Shown: positions 18,678 through 29,439 of the stretch, in pieces
Numbering within the stretch: position 1 is the stretch's first letter
Layout of the letters: every line of letters begins with the position of its first letter
Assembly: GCA_043228905.1 (NCBI GenBank)
Contig: JBHGNT010000009.1
Location: forward strand, 21,948,001-22,012,000
Length of the DNA stretch: 64,000 bases
Direction of reading: 5' to 3'
DNA from: Azolla caroliniana
Taxonomy: Eukaryota > Polypodiophyta
Translations under genes and position numbers: made by a program
Notes under the pieces: generated by a model
What the model was told of the DNA's origin: nothing
Seen by the model: the letters and a program-made list of their open reading frames with translations, nothing else
The model's database searches: none

Positions 18678-20217
18678 CTATGGTGTCCGCGTCCGGAGAC
18701 GACGTAGGGCCCGTAGGGGCATCGTGGTGTGGTCCCCTGTTTGGTTGGACTGGTTTCTCCCAGTGTCGTCGTCATCGTGTGTGGGTGGTTCGGGTATGGT
18801 GGGCTCTTCTTGAGCTAGTGGGTTGGGCTCTGCCGTCGTCGTGCTTGCAGTCAGCCGCGGCTCTGCCTCAATCGTTACTTCCTCCGTGGTGTCGGCCGTC
18901 TTTGTACGTTCCGGGGAGTGGGGCGGAGATTCCACCTGGCCCGCACCGTTCTCCATGTGGTCCGATGATAGCGTGGGTTCGTGTGGATGAACCTCCTCTT
19001 GGGCAGTGGTTTCGCTGTCTGGTACTGTGGGGGACTCCGCTCGTCGGTCCGTGCTGTTCACCATCGTTGTAATTTCTGGTGATCGGGCTTGAGGTTCCTC
19101 TTCTTCGGCCGTGCCCGGAATTGGCGTCGCACTGGATTCCTCGTTTGTTCACGTGTTGCCAACTTGTGTGATCTGGTGAAATAGCTCCTCCTAGCTTTCA
19201 CCAAAATCATCTAAGAGTTGCGCGAGTTCTTCGGAGTGTTGGTCCGCTAGTGCACGATAGTCTTGCGCTAGGTTCTCTCGTACGGCCGCAATGCTCTCCT
19301 CATTTAGTTTATAGAAACCTCGGCCGTCTTTTCGCCGGTTCTCCCAGTCCGCACGATACGCTTGCAATTCCGCTGCTTGGGTTGCCCACACCATTCATCC
19401 TTTGTCCAACGCCGTTTTCAATTGCGTTGTGAACCTCTCCCAATTTGTTTGGAGAAGGATACGCACGTTATCTGTGATGGCCTGACAACGGTTGCGTGCG
19501 TCCTCCATCGACTTCTGGAGGTTTGCAATTTCTTGTTGTTTAACCGCCGCCGCTTCTTCGTACGTGGCCTTCAGGCCCGCCCACAGCTGGGATTCCTTTG
19601 CATGTTGTTCTTCTAATTCCCCCATTTCATTGTTTAGGCGGATTTCGAGTTGATGCCTTCTTTCTTGTTCGACCACCAGCTGCTCGTCGAACCATACCTT
19701 CTTTTTCACTAATAAGGCCCGAAGTTCCGCGATTGCCACCTCCGATTTCTTCGCATCCTCCTGTAATTGGGCGTTTTCGTCTTTTGTCCGAATGTGCTGA
19801 GCTACCTCCATAGCGAGTTTCTCTTCAAGGGTTTTACTTCCTTCTGGCCGTTAGCCCGTATCTCCTTTTCTATGTCTGAGGATTGGTGTAGTTCAGCTCG
19901 AAGGCGGTCAATTTCTGATTCCGCTAGTTGCACGGCCCTTTTTGCTTTTGAGACGATGGCGGTCTGAGCCTCAATTTCTTCCTTTAAAGCGTTGATGGCC
20001 TAGTTTGGTGGTCGAGTTGCGTGTTGCACCGTAGTCGTGTTAGCTTCCAACTCTATGATGCGTTCGTTGGCTTTTTGCTGTTCGGGTTGGGTCAGTTTCA
20101 CCTTCTTCCAGACATTCTTATTTTTAATGGCCATCTCCTTGGCGCCCGTGCTGACCTTTGCTAGTTCCCTATGGACTTCAATTAGGGCCGTGTTTAATGG
20201 GGGTATCTCCCGGTGAG
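18678..20217 (-). pseudogene. Decayed coiled-coil protein gene, unknown family
   Basis: A single minus-strand frame runs from about 19811 to 18678 with in-frame stops at 19395 and 19191 and another shortly after. Further coiled-coil coding (…SKAKRAVQLAESEIDRLRAEL…) precedes it up to about 20150 with more interruptions. The first 400 residues are Glu/Lys/Gln/Ala-rich heptads. The end is rich in Glu, Pro and Thr, with a DDDD run and a basic LRALRRLRTRT tail. No catalytic motif is visible. It could be a gag-like or accessory gene of a transposon. The identity is not known. Confidence 0.5.
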
Positions 20218-20727
20218 AACCGGATGTGGCAGGCCCGGTGAGAACCTCTCATCGGATGGAAGGGACATATATGTAAATATGTTCCAGAAATCCTACTGGG
20301 GCTATATTTGTAAATAGCCCGAAAGTCATATTAGTATAAATATGACCTAGGGCAAACTTAATAGTTATGATGTAGAGTTGGTTGTGTTATTATCGTGGTG
20401 GCGATATAATTCAGACTGTAAGTGCGTACAGAGAAGAGAGAGAGAGAGGAAGAGGTTGTTGCCTCTGTTGTAACCGCCTGGTGGCGAAGTGAGGGAGCGA
20501 GAGGTCATTGCCTCTGTGCCCCATTGTTGTAATCTTGATATAGTGATATTTTGCAGTCTGAGGGCTGCCGTGGTTTTTCCCAGATTTGGGTTTTCCACGT
20601 TAATATCTAGTGCACTCTCTTCTTTATCGTTCTGTGTGTAGATAAATCTCACCACATCCCTGTTTTCTGTGCTTGATCCGACGTCTCAGTTGTGGTGGGC
20701 ATAGCTTAGGAAACCATATTCCTATCA
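20218..20727 (+). repeat. 5'-truncated copia LTR of the family seen at 948-6162
   Basis: It shares GTAAATAGCCC, GTATAAATATGACCTAGGGCAAAC-like sequence, a (GA)n tract, GAGGAAGAGGTTG, CGTGGTTTTTCCC and TTTTCCACGTTAAT, in the same order as the first LTR without the LINE. It ends CCTATCA at 20727, exactly where the reverse-strand integrase homology stops. The first about 70 bp of the LTR are missing at the left. Confidence 0.75.
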
Positions 20728-23036
20728 ACTTCCTCCGCTTCTCATCCGGCACATGCACATATGCAATGTTACCGAATATCCAAAGGTGTCTCAGATTCGG
20801 CTTGCGCCCGAAATACAGCTCATGCGCTGACACCTTGTCACCGATCCGGTTTTGGATATAGACGATCGTCCGAACCGCCTCAGCCCAATAGAAATGGGGG
20901 ATGCTCTTCTCCTCCAGCATTGCCCTTGCCGCGTCGACAATCGACCGGTTCTTCCTTTTGGCCACACCGTTTTGCTCCTGTGTGTATCTGCAGCTGAACT
21001 CTCTCAGAATTCCTTTTTGCTGCAGATAACTGTTGAATTGACTGGAAAAATATTCTTTTCCGCCATCCGACCGCAGGCACTTGATCTTCCTCTCCGTCTC
21101 CTGTTCAACCAGGTTTTGCAGGTTCCGGAAACACTCGAAGACTTCGCTCTTCCACTGAATGAGGTCTTGAAGCCTTCGGTAATTGACGTGGCCAATCCGC
21201 TTGTGCCAGAGATCGATATCCGATTCAATCTTCTATCTGTTACCGGCCGGCAAGGAGTCCAAAATACGGAGTGAAGGAATTAATTAGATATGGTTGTAAA
21301 TGATCATAGTGTGGACGGACGGACTGGAAACGGTATGCCGTTCCAGATCCGGACGGATCCCGAATAGGTGCGAGAGGCACCGTTTTGTACTACGGGCCGG
21401 AAACCTATTTAAAGGCCCGGACCCCATTGTAATGACAGCGGATAATTAATAGAGCTTATGTTGTTTATACTTCTGTCTTGATTTCCGTTCTGTAATTACT
21501 GTGATATCTTACGCGTGTAATTAACCGAAGCATTCTAATCGTGTAACCTATGTAAGTCGGTGTAATCGTTGAATCTTAATCCTATGCCGTAATCACCCTT
21601 TGGTGAAGTGTCTCCGTGACACCTTGTGTTAGGCCTTGTCCGGCTAGAGAATAACACTATCCTTTGGCGAACAAAGCGGTGCCGACGTCATTGGTGTCGA
21701 GGATAAACGTCCTCCCGTCTTTGCGCCCTTGCGCAATGATTTGGCCCTCTTCCTCGATGAAGCACCCGAGGTGCGTAAACCGCACCTGCATCCCCTAGTC
21801 GACAATCTGTCCAACCGACACCAAGTTCTTCGTGATGGTCAGAACGTGTAATACGTTCATCAACTTCCCCCTCTGTCCGACGTGGCTCAAAGGGACTTCT
21901 CTGACATGCACGATTGGGTGTGGAGTGTCGTCTCCAGTTTCGACAACTCCTGGTTGTTCCGGTTTCTCCAAGAAAGAGAACCACTCTTTGTGGCTCGTCA
22001 TGTGATTCGACACACCGGAATCAACGTACCACACTTCCTTTGATTCGGAAGTGGTCTTCTTCATCAAGTTAGCCTCGTGTTTCCTCACCAAGGCTAGCCC
22101 TTTACCAGCTTTTCCGGTTTTGGATCCTCCCAATCCTTCTGCGTAGTGCGAGTATTGCCGGTTGTCTCTGTCGGCCTTGCCGGATCCGGACCTGTCCGAA
22201 TCGGCACGCGTCTTCCAACACTCGCTTTCTCTGTGGCCCTTTTTACCACAGTACCAGCATTCCATGTCAGCCTTTGCTAGCCAACCTCCGCCGCCGCCTT
22301 GACTCCCCCTCCTTGTGGAGGGTCCGGAACTGCTGTCGACACTTTCTCTGTGCCGTCGTTCATTCTCTTGCCCGCCGCTACCATTGTGAGCTGACCCGCC
22401 TCGTCCACCACACCCATGGGGCCGATCCACCTCCGTGTACAACATCCAGTTGTCGGTAGGTGCACTTGTTGACACACCGGCGTGGTTCTCCTCTACAAGG
22501 AGCATCGACTGTAAGTCAAAAAATGACGGGGTATTCTCCCTTGTACACACAGCAATTCAGAACGCTCCGAACTTTGACGCCAAACCTCTGAGACAGGTTT
22601 GCACCATATCGGCTTCTTCGATATTCACATCGATGGAGGCTAGAGAGTCGCAAATGTCCTTGATTTTGGATGTGTAGTCTACCACCGACAAGTCGCGTTG
22701 TCGTAGGTTGTTGAGCTCCTGTTGGAGTTGAAGCTTCCTGGCTGTAGTGCTTGTGACGAAAATCTTCTTCAGATTTCCCCAAGCATCTTTTGGCATTTTT
22801 ACATCCCGAATGTAGCTTAGGAGTTGTTCGCCCACACAAGACGTGAAACAGTACAGTACTCTGCTCGCCAACTGTTCCCACACCGAGAAATCTCTGTGTG
22901 CCGATTCGGGTGCTATGTCATTTGCTCCGTCGACATAGCTCCAGTAACCGTGCCCGAGCAGGTATTGGTGCATCTTGTAGGAGCAAGATGCGTAGTTGTT
23001 TCTGTCGAGCTTCTCCGTCGAAAGCGAGCTAGCCAT
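20728..23036 (-). pseudogene. Reverse-strand copia gag-pol, truncated and interrupted
   Basis: Gag starts at 23036 (MASSLSTEKLDRNNYASCSYK…) and carries the zinc knuckle CWYCGKKGHRESEC near 22240. Protease follows (WYVDSGVSNHMTSH). In-frame stops lie at 22557 (TGA where the related + copy has CGA) and about 21795 (TAG where it has CAA); both are C-to-T changes. The frame continues to FILDTNDVGTALFAKG at 21662, is broken by a solo LTR, and resumes with KIESDIDLWHKRIGHVNY. A deletion removes about 80 residues before the integrase core. Coding ends near 20730 at the LTR fragment. RT and RNase H are absent. It is a close relative of the + element at 23757-29431. Confidence 0.88.
21238..21656 (+). 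repeat. Solo LTR (419 bp) with 5-bp target duplication CTATC
   Basis: Begins TGTTACCGG and ends AATAACA, so the termini are inverted (TGTTA…TAACA). CTATC flanks both ends (21233-21237 and 21657-21661). Removing it rejoins the reverse copia frame (…FAKG to KIESD…). Inside are CCTATTTAAAGG (TATA-like) and TATCTTACGCGTGTAATT, which is shared with the insert at 30019-31137. It arose by LTR-LTR recombination of a full element, or as a solo insertion. Confidence 0.9.
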
Positions 23037-23120
23037 GCCTCTATGTATCGGTTTTTACCTATTCTTCTTGGTTGGTTTTCTTTTCAAGCTATGTCGGTTG
23101 CAGAGGTTCTCAACCCTCGT

Positions 23121-23132
23121 GCTCTAATACCA
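23121..23132 (-). other. Primer binding site of the reverse copia
   Basis: On the minus strand TGGTATTAGAGC, one mismatch from the initiator-Met tRNA complement TGGTATCAGAGC used by plant copia elements. It lies directly inside the LTR end at 23133. Confidence 0.85.
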
Positions 23133-23524
23133 TGTAAAATAATACGTTGTGCGAAAGCAATAGAAAACCGCACACAGAAATGCAGGTTTAATGGAGAGCT
23201 TAGAATATACACAGTACACGGGAGTGATAGAGAGAGAGCACACAGAAAATCAATTCAAAAATAATACTCAATCTGTACATCGTATGTGTTCAGTGAACAC
23301 TTTTATACAAGTCCATACGGACTGACAGAAGTACGGTGTACTTCAATGCTCACACAAGCGTCTGACACTAACTATGAGACATTAACTTCCTAGTAGTCTA
23401 TAGGCTGCTACTAAGCTTCCGGCTAACTGGCTCCCTAGCTCACCGGCTCACCGATCCAGCTCATCCCTCTGGATGCCGATTTGGCTCAGGCTTATTCCGC
23501 CAATCCAGATCCGGTTGAGCTTGC
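23133..23524 (-). repeat. 5' LTR of the reverse copia (outer end lost)
   Basis: Read on the minus strand it ends …CGTATTATTTTACA before the primer site. It contains CTTGTATAAAAGTG and GCTCTCCATTAAACCTG, both shared with the LTRs at 23757 and 29039, so the families are sisters. The outer start (expected TGTTGAG…) is lost or diverged near 23524 (GGCAAGCTCAAC remains). Confidence 0.75.
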
Positions 23525-23713
23525 CACTAAAAAAAAGGTGATTCTAGATTCCAAGTCCTTAAACTGAAGGACTAAAGCTCTCTTCCTAGTAGTGTCACGT
23601 CCGACCCTCCAAGTTTTGGTAATTAGTAGGGCCTCTGTGTACCCTAACATTTTCCCGAGAGTTTGTGCATCTTCGTCAGGAGTCCTTACTCCTATTATCG
23701 TCACTTTTGACAC
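23525..23713 (-). pseudogene. Fragment resembling a LINE ORF1 RRM domain
   Basis: A short open frame reading SKVTIIGVRTPDEDAQTLGK…TKTWRVGRDTTRKRALVLQF, then KDLESRITFF. The pattern (VxIxGV…, WRVG, RALVLQF) is like the RRM-type nucleic-acid-binding domain of LINE ORF1 proteins. It has no start or domain context and borders the copia at 23757. Assignment is by motif only. Confidence 0.4.
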
Positions 23714-23756
23714 TTTTGGCTAATGGTGTCACCACCTCCTTTCCTGTAGCTAGTCG

Positions 23757-24150
23757 TGTTGAGAGACAAGCTCAACATCGGCCGGATCGGCTGAAGAAGC
23801 CAAGGACCGGATCGATTGGGACCGATCGGTTAGGCCGAGTGCGTAAACCAGGAGGCCGTTAGGAAAGATATTCCGTGAGGAATATATTTAGGAGTTAGTG
23901 TAGGAGCTCTTAAAGAGCATTGAAGTACGGTCAGTACTTCGGTCAGTCCTTCGAGGACTTGTATAAAAGTAGTGAATCGAGTAGAGTAGTGAATCGAGTT
24001 TTGTGTTGTTGAATATAGTTCTTGTATTCTCTCTCTCTCACTCTCTCTGTCTCTCCCGCGTATACTGCGTAACCTCAAGCTCTCCATTAAACCTGAGTTT
24101 TCTTCCTTCTGTTCGGTCTTCATACTTGCTTCCGCACGTTACTTTTTACA
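23757..24150 (+). repeat. 5' LTR of the complete copia
   Basis: 394 bp, TGTTGAGAG…ACTTTTTACA. TATA-like CTTGTATAAAAG is near 23960. Compared with the 3' LTR there are several substitutions plus a small duplication (GGTCAGTACTTC) and a different segment after the TATA box, so the insertion is not recent. Confidence 0.93.
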
Positions 24151-24162
24151 TGGTATCAGAGC
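24151..24162 (+). other. Primer binding site (initiator-Met tRNA type)
   Basis: TGGTATCAGAGC directly after the 5' LTR; the classic plant copia minus-strand primer site. Confidence 0.95.
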
Positions 24163-24222
24163 GCGAGGGTTGAGAACCTCTCTGCAGCCGACACAGCTTG
24201 ACGAAGAAGAACAAGAAGAACG

Positions 24223-25209
24223 ATGGATAGAGGCATGGCGAGCTCGCTTCCAACAGAGAACCTCGACAGAACTAACTACGCGTCTTGGTCCTACAAGATT
24301 CACCAGTACCTGCTCGGGCACGGCTACTGGAGTTATGTCGAAGGAGCGAATGACGCGGCACCCGAATCGACACACAGAGACTTCCCGTCGTGGGGGCAAT
24401 CGACGAGCAGGGTATTATACTGCTTCGCGTCGTGTGTGGGCGAACAGCTATTGAGCTATGTTCGGGATGCAAAGACGCCGAAGGGTGCGTGGGAAAATCT
24501 GAAGAAGATCTTCGCCGCGAGCACCACAGCCAGGAAGCTTCAGCTCCGACAGGAGTTGAGCAACCTACGACAACGCGACTTGTCGGTGGCGGACTATACC
24601 TCGAAGACAAAGGATATCTGTGACTCCCTCGCCTCCATAGAGGTGAACATTGAGGAGAGCGAGATGGTCCAGATCTGTCTCGGAGGTTTGGCGTCGAAGT
24701 TTGGAGCGTTCCGAACGGCTGTGTGTACCCGGGAGAATACGCCATCCTTTTTTGACTTACAGTCAATGCTCCTGGTAGAGGAGAACCACACGGGTGCGTC
24801 TACAAGCACGCATACCAATAGCAGAATGTTGTACACGGAGGGAGTTAGGCCCCGTGGACGTGGAGGACAAGGCGAGTCGGCGCGCAATGGAGGCGGCCGA
24901 CGAGATCAAGGAAGAAGGCACCGAAGTGATGCCGACAACAACTCCGGACCCTCCGGAAACAGGGGGAGTCGAAGCGATGAGAACCGGCAAGGGAAGGCCA
25001 TCGCGGAGTGCTGGTACTGTGGCAAGAAAGGCCACAGGGAAAGTGAGTGCTGGAAGAAGCGCGCCGATTCGGAGAGAACCGGTTCCGGAAACGGCTCCGG
25101 ACATACCGACAAGGGAAATCGGCAGCGATCGCACTACGCCGAAGACTCCGGGAGAGCCGGAGAAGGGTCTACCTTCGTGACGAGACACGAAGCAAACTCA
25201 ATGAAATAG
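24223..25209 (+). CDS. Copia gag with zinc knuckle
   Basis: 328 residues, MDRGMASSLPTENLDRTNYA…. The N-terminal UBN2-type gag region contains WGQSTSRVLYCF and WENLKKIFAASTTARKL. A CCHC knuckle CWYCGKKGHRESEC lies near residue 265, after a Gly/Arg-rich linker (GRRDQGRRHRSD). It ends at a TAG (25207-25209), and the same frame continues into protease. Copia polyproteins are normally one frame, so the stop is probably a mutation. The reverse copy at 22557-23036 has the same order. Confidence 0.9.
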   Translation: MDRGMASSLPTENLDRTNYASWSYKIHQYLLGHGYWSYVEGANDAAPESTHRDFPSWGQSTSRVLYCFASCVGEQLLSYVRDAKTPKGAWENLKKIFAASTTARKLQLRQELSNLRQRDLSVADYTSKTKDICDSLASIEVNIEESEMVQICLGGLASKFGAFRTAVCTRENTPSFFDLQSMLLVEENHTGASTSTHTNSRMLYTEGVRPRGRGGQGESARNGGGRRDQGRRHRSDADNNSGPSGNRGSRSDENRQGKAIAECWYCGKKGHRESECWKKRADSERTGSGNGSGHTDKGNRQRSHYAEDSGRAGEGSTFVTRHEANSMK

Positions 25210-25230
25210 ACCACCCTGAGATCGGACGAG

Positions 25231-28200
25231 GTGTGGTACGTAGACTCCGGCGTGTCAAACCACATGACGAGCCATAAGGAGTGGTTCTCGTACCTTGAAA
25301 AACCGATACAACCTGGAGTAGTCGCAACTGGAGACGACACTCCGCATCCGATCGCGAATGTCGAAGGAGTTCCCCTTAGCCATGTCGGGCAGAAAGGGAA
25401 ACTCATGAACATGCTGCACGTTCCAACAATCACGAAGAACTTGGTCTCGGTCGGACAGATCGTCGACCAAGGGATGGAAGTTCGGTTTACACACCTCGGG
25501 TGCTTCATTGAGGAAGAAGGCCGTGTGATTGCGCAAGGGTGCAGAGACAGGAGGATGTTCATCCTTGACTCCACTGACGGCGGCACCGCAATGTTCGCGA
25601 AGAGAAGAAAAACCGAGTCGGACATCAACTTGTGGCACAAGCGAATAGGCCACGTCAACTACCAGCGGCTTCAAGATCTGCAATCGAAACAGGTAGTGTT
25701 CGGATTGCCAAAATTTAGTGGCCAAAAGGCACAAATTTGTGAAGCCTGCCTGCTCGGGAAGCAACACCAACTTCCTTTCCCCAACGAGCAAAACTGGAGC
25801 CGGAATAAGCACAACCTTATACACTCCGATGTATGGGGGCCGGCACAAAACGTTAGTCTTGGCGGGAGCCGATATTTCGTCTCCTTCATCGACGACCACA
25901 CGCGGCACACGTGGATCTACCTCATTGAGAGGAAGAGCGAAGTCTTCGACTATTTCCGGGACCTCAAAGGGTTCGTGGAAACGGAAACGGGACGAAAGAT
26001 CAAGTGCCTGCGGTCGGATGGCGGGAAAGAGTACTTTTCTGGTCAATTCAACGGTTATCTACAACAAATGGGAATCCGGCGCGAATTCAGTTGTAGATAC
26101 CCGCCAAAGCAGAACGGCGTGGCCGAGAAGAAGAATTGGTCAGTTGTGGAAGCGGCACGGGAAATGTTAGAGGAGAAGAGCTTGCCCAAGTTCTACTGGG
26201 CCGAGGCGGTAACGACCGCAGTATACATCCAGAACTGGATCGGAGACAAAGTGTCGGCGCAGGAGCTATATTTCGGAATGAAGCCGAACTTGCGACACTT
26301 GAGGGTGTTTAGTAGCATTGCGTATGTGCATGTACCAAAGGAGAAAAGGAGGAAACTGGACCCAAAGGCCGAGAAATGCATCTTGGTCGGTTACTCGGAC
26401 GAGCAGAAGGGTTATAAGTGCTATAACCCTTGCACCAAACAAGCGCGTGTCAGCCGCGACGTTGTGTTTGACGAGTCCGCGTCCTGGTACCAGCCCCCGA
26501 CTCCAATCCGAGCTCTGACGATGAGGTTAGCGAGGCCGAGATGCCTCCAGATGAGCCCGAAATCGAGACCCGCGAAGAGAGTCCGATTTCACTCCGTTTA
26601 AATGGACCGATTGGACGACTGAGTCGGTACGACTAGTCCGATGAAGAGCAGGCGAGTAGTGGAGACTCGGTCGTGCATTCCCCGCGCAGGAAGCCGAGGA
26701 GACGGCTTACGCGCAAAGAGAAAGGGAAGAAGAAGGTGTCAGATTCTGGCACGGATAGGAACGAGTCAGACCGACGCGAGTCCGACTCCGAGGGAACCGG
26801 TGACGGGTTTTTAAAGGTGAAGACCACGTCGACCGAGAAGGCCTCGACATTGGCTAATGTGAGATTACGTCGATCTACCCGGCAGAAGAATCCTATTTTG
26901 CGGTTCAGAAAAAACGAGTACATGGCGCATCATTATGCGTACATGACCCGTGTAGCGGAAGTGTGTGAGCCGGAGAGCTACGCAGAAGCGGCTAAAGACG
27001 CGAATTGGAGGAAGAGATGCACGCATTGGCAGAGAACGAGACCTGGGACCTGGTTGACGCTCCAAGAGGGGTAAAACCGATCGGGTGTAGGTGGGTGTAC
27101 AAGGTCAAGTACAACGCCGATGGTTCGGTCAACCGGTACAAGGCTCGGCTAGTGGCAAAGGGCTACGCGCAGAAACACAGCATCGACTACGATGAGACAT
27201 TTGCGCCGGTCGCGAAAATGACGATCGTCCGTGTTTTGCTTGCAGTAGCTGCGGTGAAGGGGTGGCACTTACATCAGATGGATGTAAAGAATGCGTTCCT
27301 GCAAGGTGACCTTGAGGAACAGGTGTACATGGTACAGCCCCCCGGATTTCATTTTGGAACGAACTCCTCGGCAGTATGCTGACTGAAGAAGTCCCTTTAC
27401 GGACTGAAGCAAGCCCCGTGTGCTTGGAACGCGAAGATCACGCAACAACTGCGTCGGATGGGCTTCGTCACGTCAAATTCAGACTCTTCCATGTTCATCC
27501 GGAAAGGTCGACTCGGACCGGTTAGTATTTTACTATATGTTGATCACTTGGTCATCACCGCCGCCGACCTACGTGAAATCGACCGCGTGAAGCTCCAGCT
27601 TGCGGCATCGTTCGACATGAAGGATCTGGGGGACCTTCATTACTTCCTCGGGATCGAAGTGATCCCTACCCCCAAAGGCATATTGATCAGCCAACGCCAC
27701 TACGTGCTGAGTATGCTCTTCAAATTCGGGATGGCTGACTGTAAGTCAGTCTCGACTCCTCTGGACAGAACCATCAAGCTTCGCCCCGATACGGGAACGG
27801 TATGCGACCCGACGAGGTTCCGACAAATTGTCGGAAGCCTCATATACTTGACCATCACCCGACCCGACCTCAGTTATCCAGTCGGGGTGATCAGTTAGTT
27901 CATGGCGCGACCTCCTGAGGAGCACCTTCAGTGTGCGCAACGCGTACTACGGTACGTAAGTGGCACTAAGGACCGAGGACTGCTATATCGGACCGGTGCA
28001 ACCGCGCAATTAGTCGGCTACATAGATGTTGATTGGCCTGGCAACGCCGCCGATCGCCGATCCACGTCTGGATACGCGTTCTCCCTCGGGAGTGCCGCGA
28101 TCGCGTGGAGCAGTAAGAAGCAGCAGACAGTTGCATTGTCGAGCACCGAAGCTGAGTACCGAGGAGCGGCTGTCGCAACATGCGAAACCATATGGTTGAA

Positions 28201-28443
28201 GCGGCTACTTAAGGACCTGCAAGAGGAGGTGTCAGATCCGACGACGATCTATTGCGACAACCTCAGCAGCATCCAGCTCGCGAAGAACCCCGTTTTCCAC
28301 GCACAGACAAAGCACATTGAGGTGCACTACCATTTCATCCGTGAGCGTGTCCTTTCCGGTGAAGTCGAACTTCAGTACGTGCCGACGGATCGGCAGACTG
28401 CCAACATCTTCACAAAGCCTCTTGGTCTGGAGGGGTTGCGGTA
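25231..28443 (+). pseudogene. Copia pol: protease, integrase, RT, RNase H, with several breaks
   Basis: Protease VDSGVSNHMTSH at the start, the pre-integrase zinc motif LWHKRIGHVNYQRL, integrase core with HSDVWGPAQ, LRSDGGKEY and PKQNGVAEKKN. The frame breaks near 26600 and again near 27000. RT resumes as [27 protein letters not shown] and [17 protein letters not shown] at 27380-27382 falls before KKSLYGLKQAP. The active site reads LLYVDHLVI instead of YVDDL, so a catalytic Asp is lost. A TAG at 27896-27898 precedes RNase H (YIDVDWPGNAADRRSTSGY, ALSSTEAEYRG, YCDNLSSIQLAKN, TKHIEVHYHFIRE). It ends TAA at 28441-28443. Confidence 0.93.
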
Positions 28444-28462
28444 ATTCTCAGGTGCACTCGGG

Positions 28463-28960
28463 TTGCGTCACCTCGATGTGCCGAACTTGAGGGGGAGAAC
28501 AGTCCCGAACGACCAAGCAAGGCAGCAGGAAAGGAGCGGAGACCACGACACCGAGTCGGTTGCCCGCAACACCGAGTCGGTTGACAAGTTCGACTTCGGA
28601 TCGGCTGAAGAAGCCGAGGGCGGACCCGCAGAAAAGTCCGGAAGCGGACAGAAGGGGAGCAGCCGAAGGAGAGAGCCAAAGCCAACCACGCATGGGGGAG
28701 ATGATGCCATCGAGGGCGAGAAGACTGAAGACAAGTTGGAGACAACCAACTCAGACGAGAGTGAAAACCGATCGGAGGTAGCCGAGTCGGTTCGGATGTT
28801 TGATTCAGATACGCTGAATCAACCGAGGCCCAAGCGGGAGAAAAGGCAGCAGGAGAAGCGTCAACACTGCAACAACAGAAGAGCTGATAAGGGCCACATA
28901 AGCAGACAAGCCGACCGGAAGGGTCGAAGCTCACGGAGTCGAACAAGTCGAGGACTGTGA
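28463..28960 (+). other. 165-codon open frame between pol and 3' LTR
   Basis: The frame is hydrophilic, rich in Glu, Lys, Arg and Ser, with no recognised domain (AEEAEGGPAEKSGSGQ… ends RKGRSSRSRTSRGL). The DNA contains LTR-like words (GGATCGGCTGAAGAAGCCGAGG), so it may partly derive from duplicated LTR sequence. Copia elements usually have little DNA here. It may be noncoding. Confidence 0.3.
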
Positions 28961-29024
28961 GCGAGGCGTGAAGCCAGGAGGAACCGGAGTTGTGAGCCCG
29001 AGGATCCCGAAGAGCCTTGAGTTG

Positions 29025-29038
29025 AGCTTGAGGGGGAG
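29025..29038 (+). other. Polypurine tract of the complete copia
   Basis: GAGCTTGAGGGGGAG-type purine tract immediately before the 3' LTR start TGTTGAG; the plus-strand primer site. Confidence 0.8.
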
Positions 29039-29431
29039 TGTTGAGAGACAAGCTCAACATCGGCCGGATCGGCTGAAGAAGCCGAGGACCGGATCGGTTG
29101 GGACCGATCGGTTAGGTCGAGTGCGTAAACCGGGAGGCCGTTAGGAAAGATATTCCGTGAGGAATATATTTGGGAGTTAGTGTAGGAGCTCTTAAAGAGC
29201 ATTGAAGTACGGTCAGTCCTTCGAGGACTTGTATAAAAGTGTTCATGGAACACACATATGAGTAGAGTAATGAATCGAGTTTTGTGTTGTTGAATATAGT
29301 TCTTGTATTTTCTCTCTCTCACTCTCTCTGTCTCTCCCACGTATACTGCGTAAGCTCAAGCTCTCCATTAAACCTGAGTTTTCTTCCTTCTGTTCGGTCT
29401 TCATACTTGCTTCTGCACGTTACTTTTTACA
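29039..29431 (+). repeat. 3' LTR of the complete copia
   Basis: 393 bp, same ends as the 5' LTR, followed by the AGTCG target copy. It carries GTTCATGGAACACACATATG after the TATA box where the 5' LTR has a shorter, different segment. Confidence 0.93.
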
Positions 29432-29439
29432 AGTCGGAA

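Larger units (their letters stand above)
23757..29431 (+). mobile_element. Complete but inactive Ty1/copia element, TSD AGTCG
   Basis: A 5,675-bp element with LTRs at 23757-24150 and 29039-29431 and direct duplications AGTCG at 23752-23756 and 29432-29436. Internal order: primer site, gag, protease, integrase, RT, RNase H, then an unusual long spacer with a 165-codon frame, the polypurine tract and the 3' LTR. Several stops, a frameshift and a damaged RT active site make it non-autonomous. It inserted next to the reverse-strand relative, so the two copia relatives lie head to head here. Confidence 0.95.

Noticed and set aside
24272-25188. Long minus-strand frames opposite copia gag
   Set aside because: GC-rich antisense shadows of gag; Ser/Pro-rich and without domains.
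28410-29060. 216-codon minus-strand frame across the copia 3' region
   Set aside because: Overlaps pol end, polypurine tract and LTR start on the other strand; composition is that of an antisense shadow.
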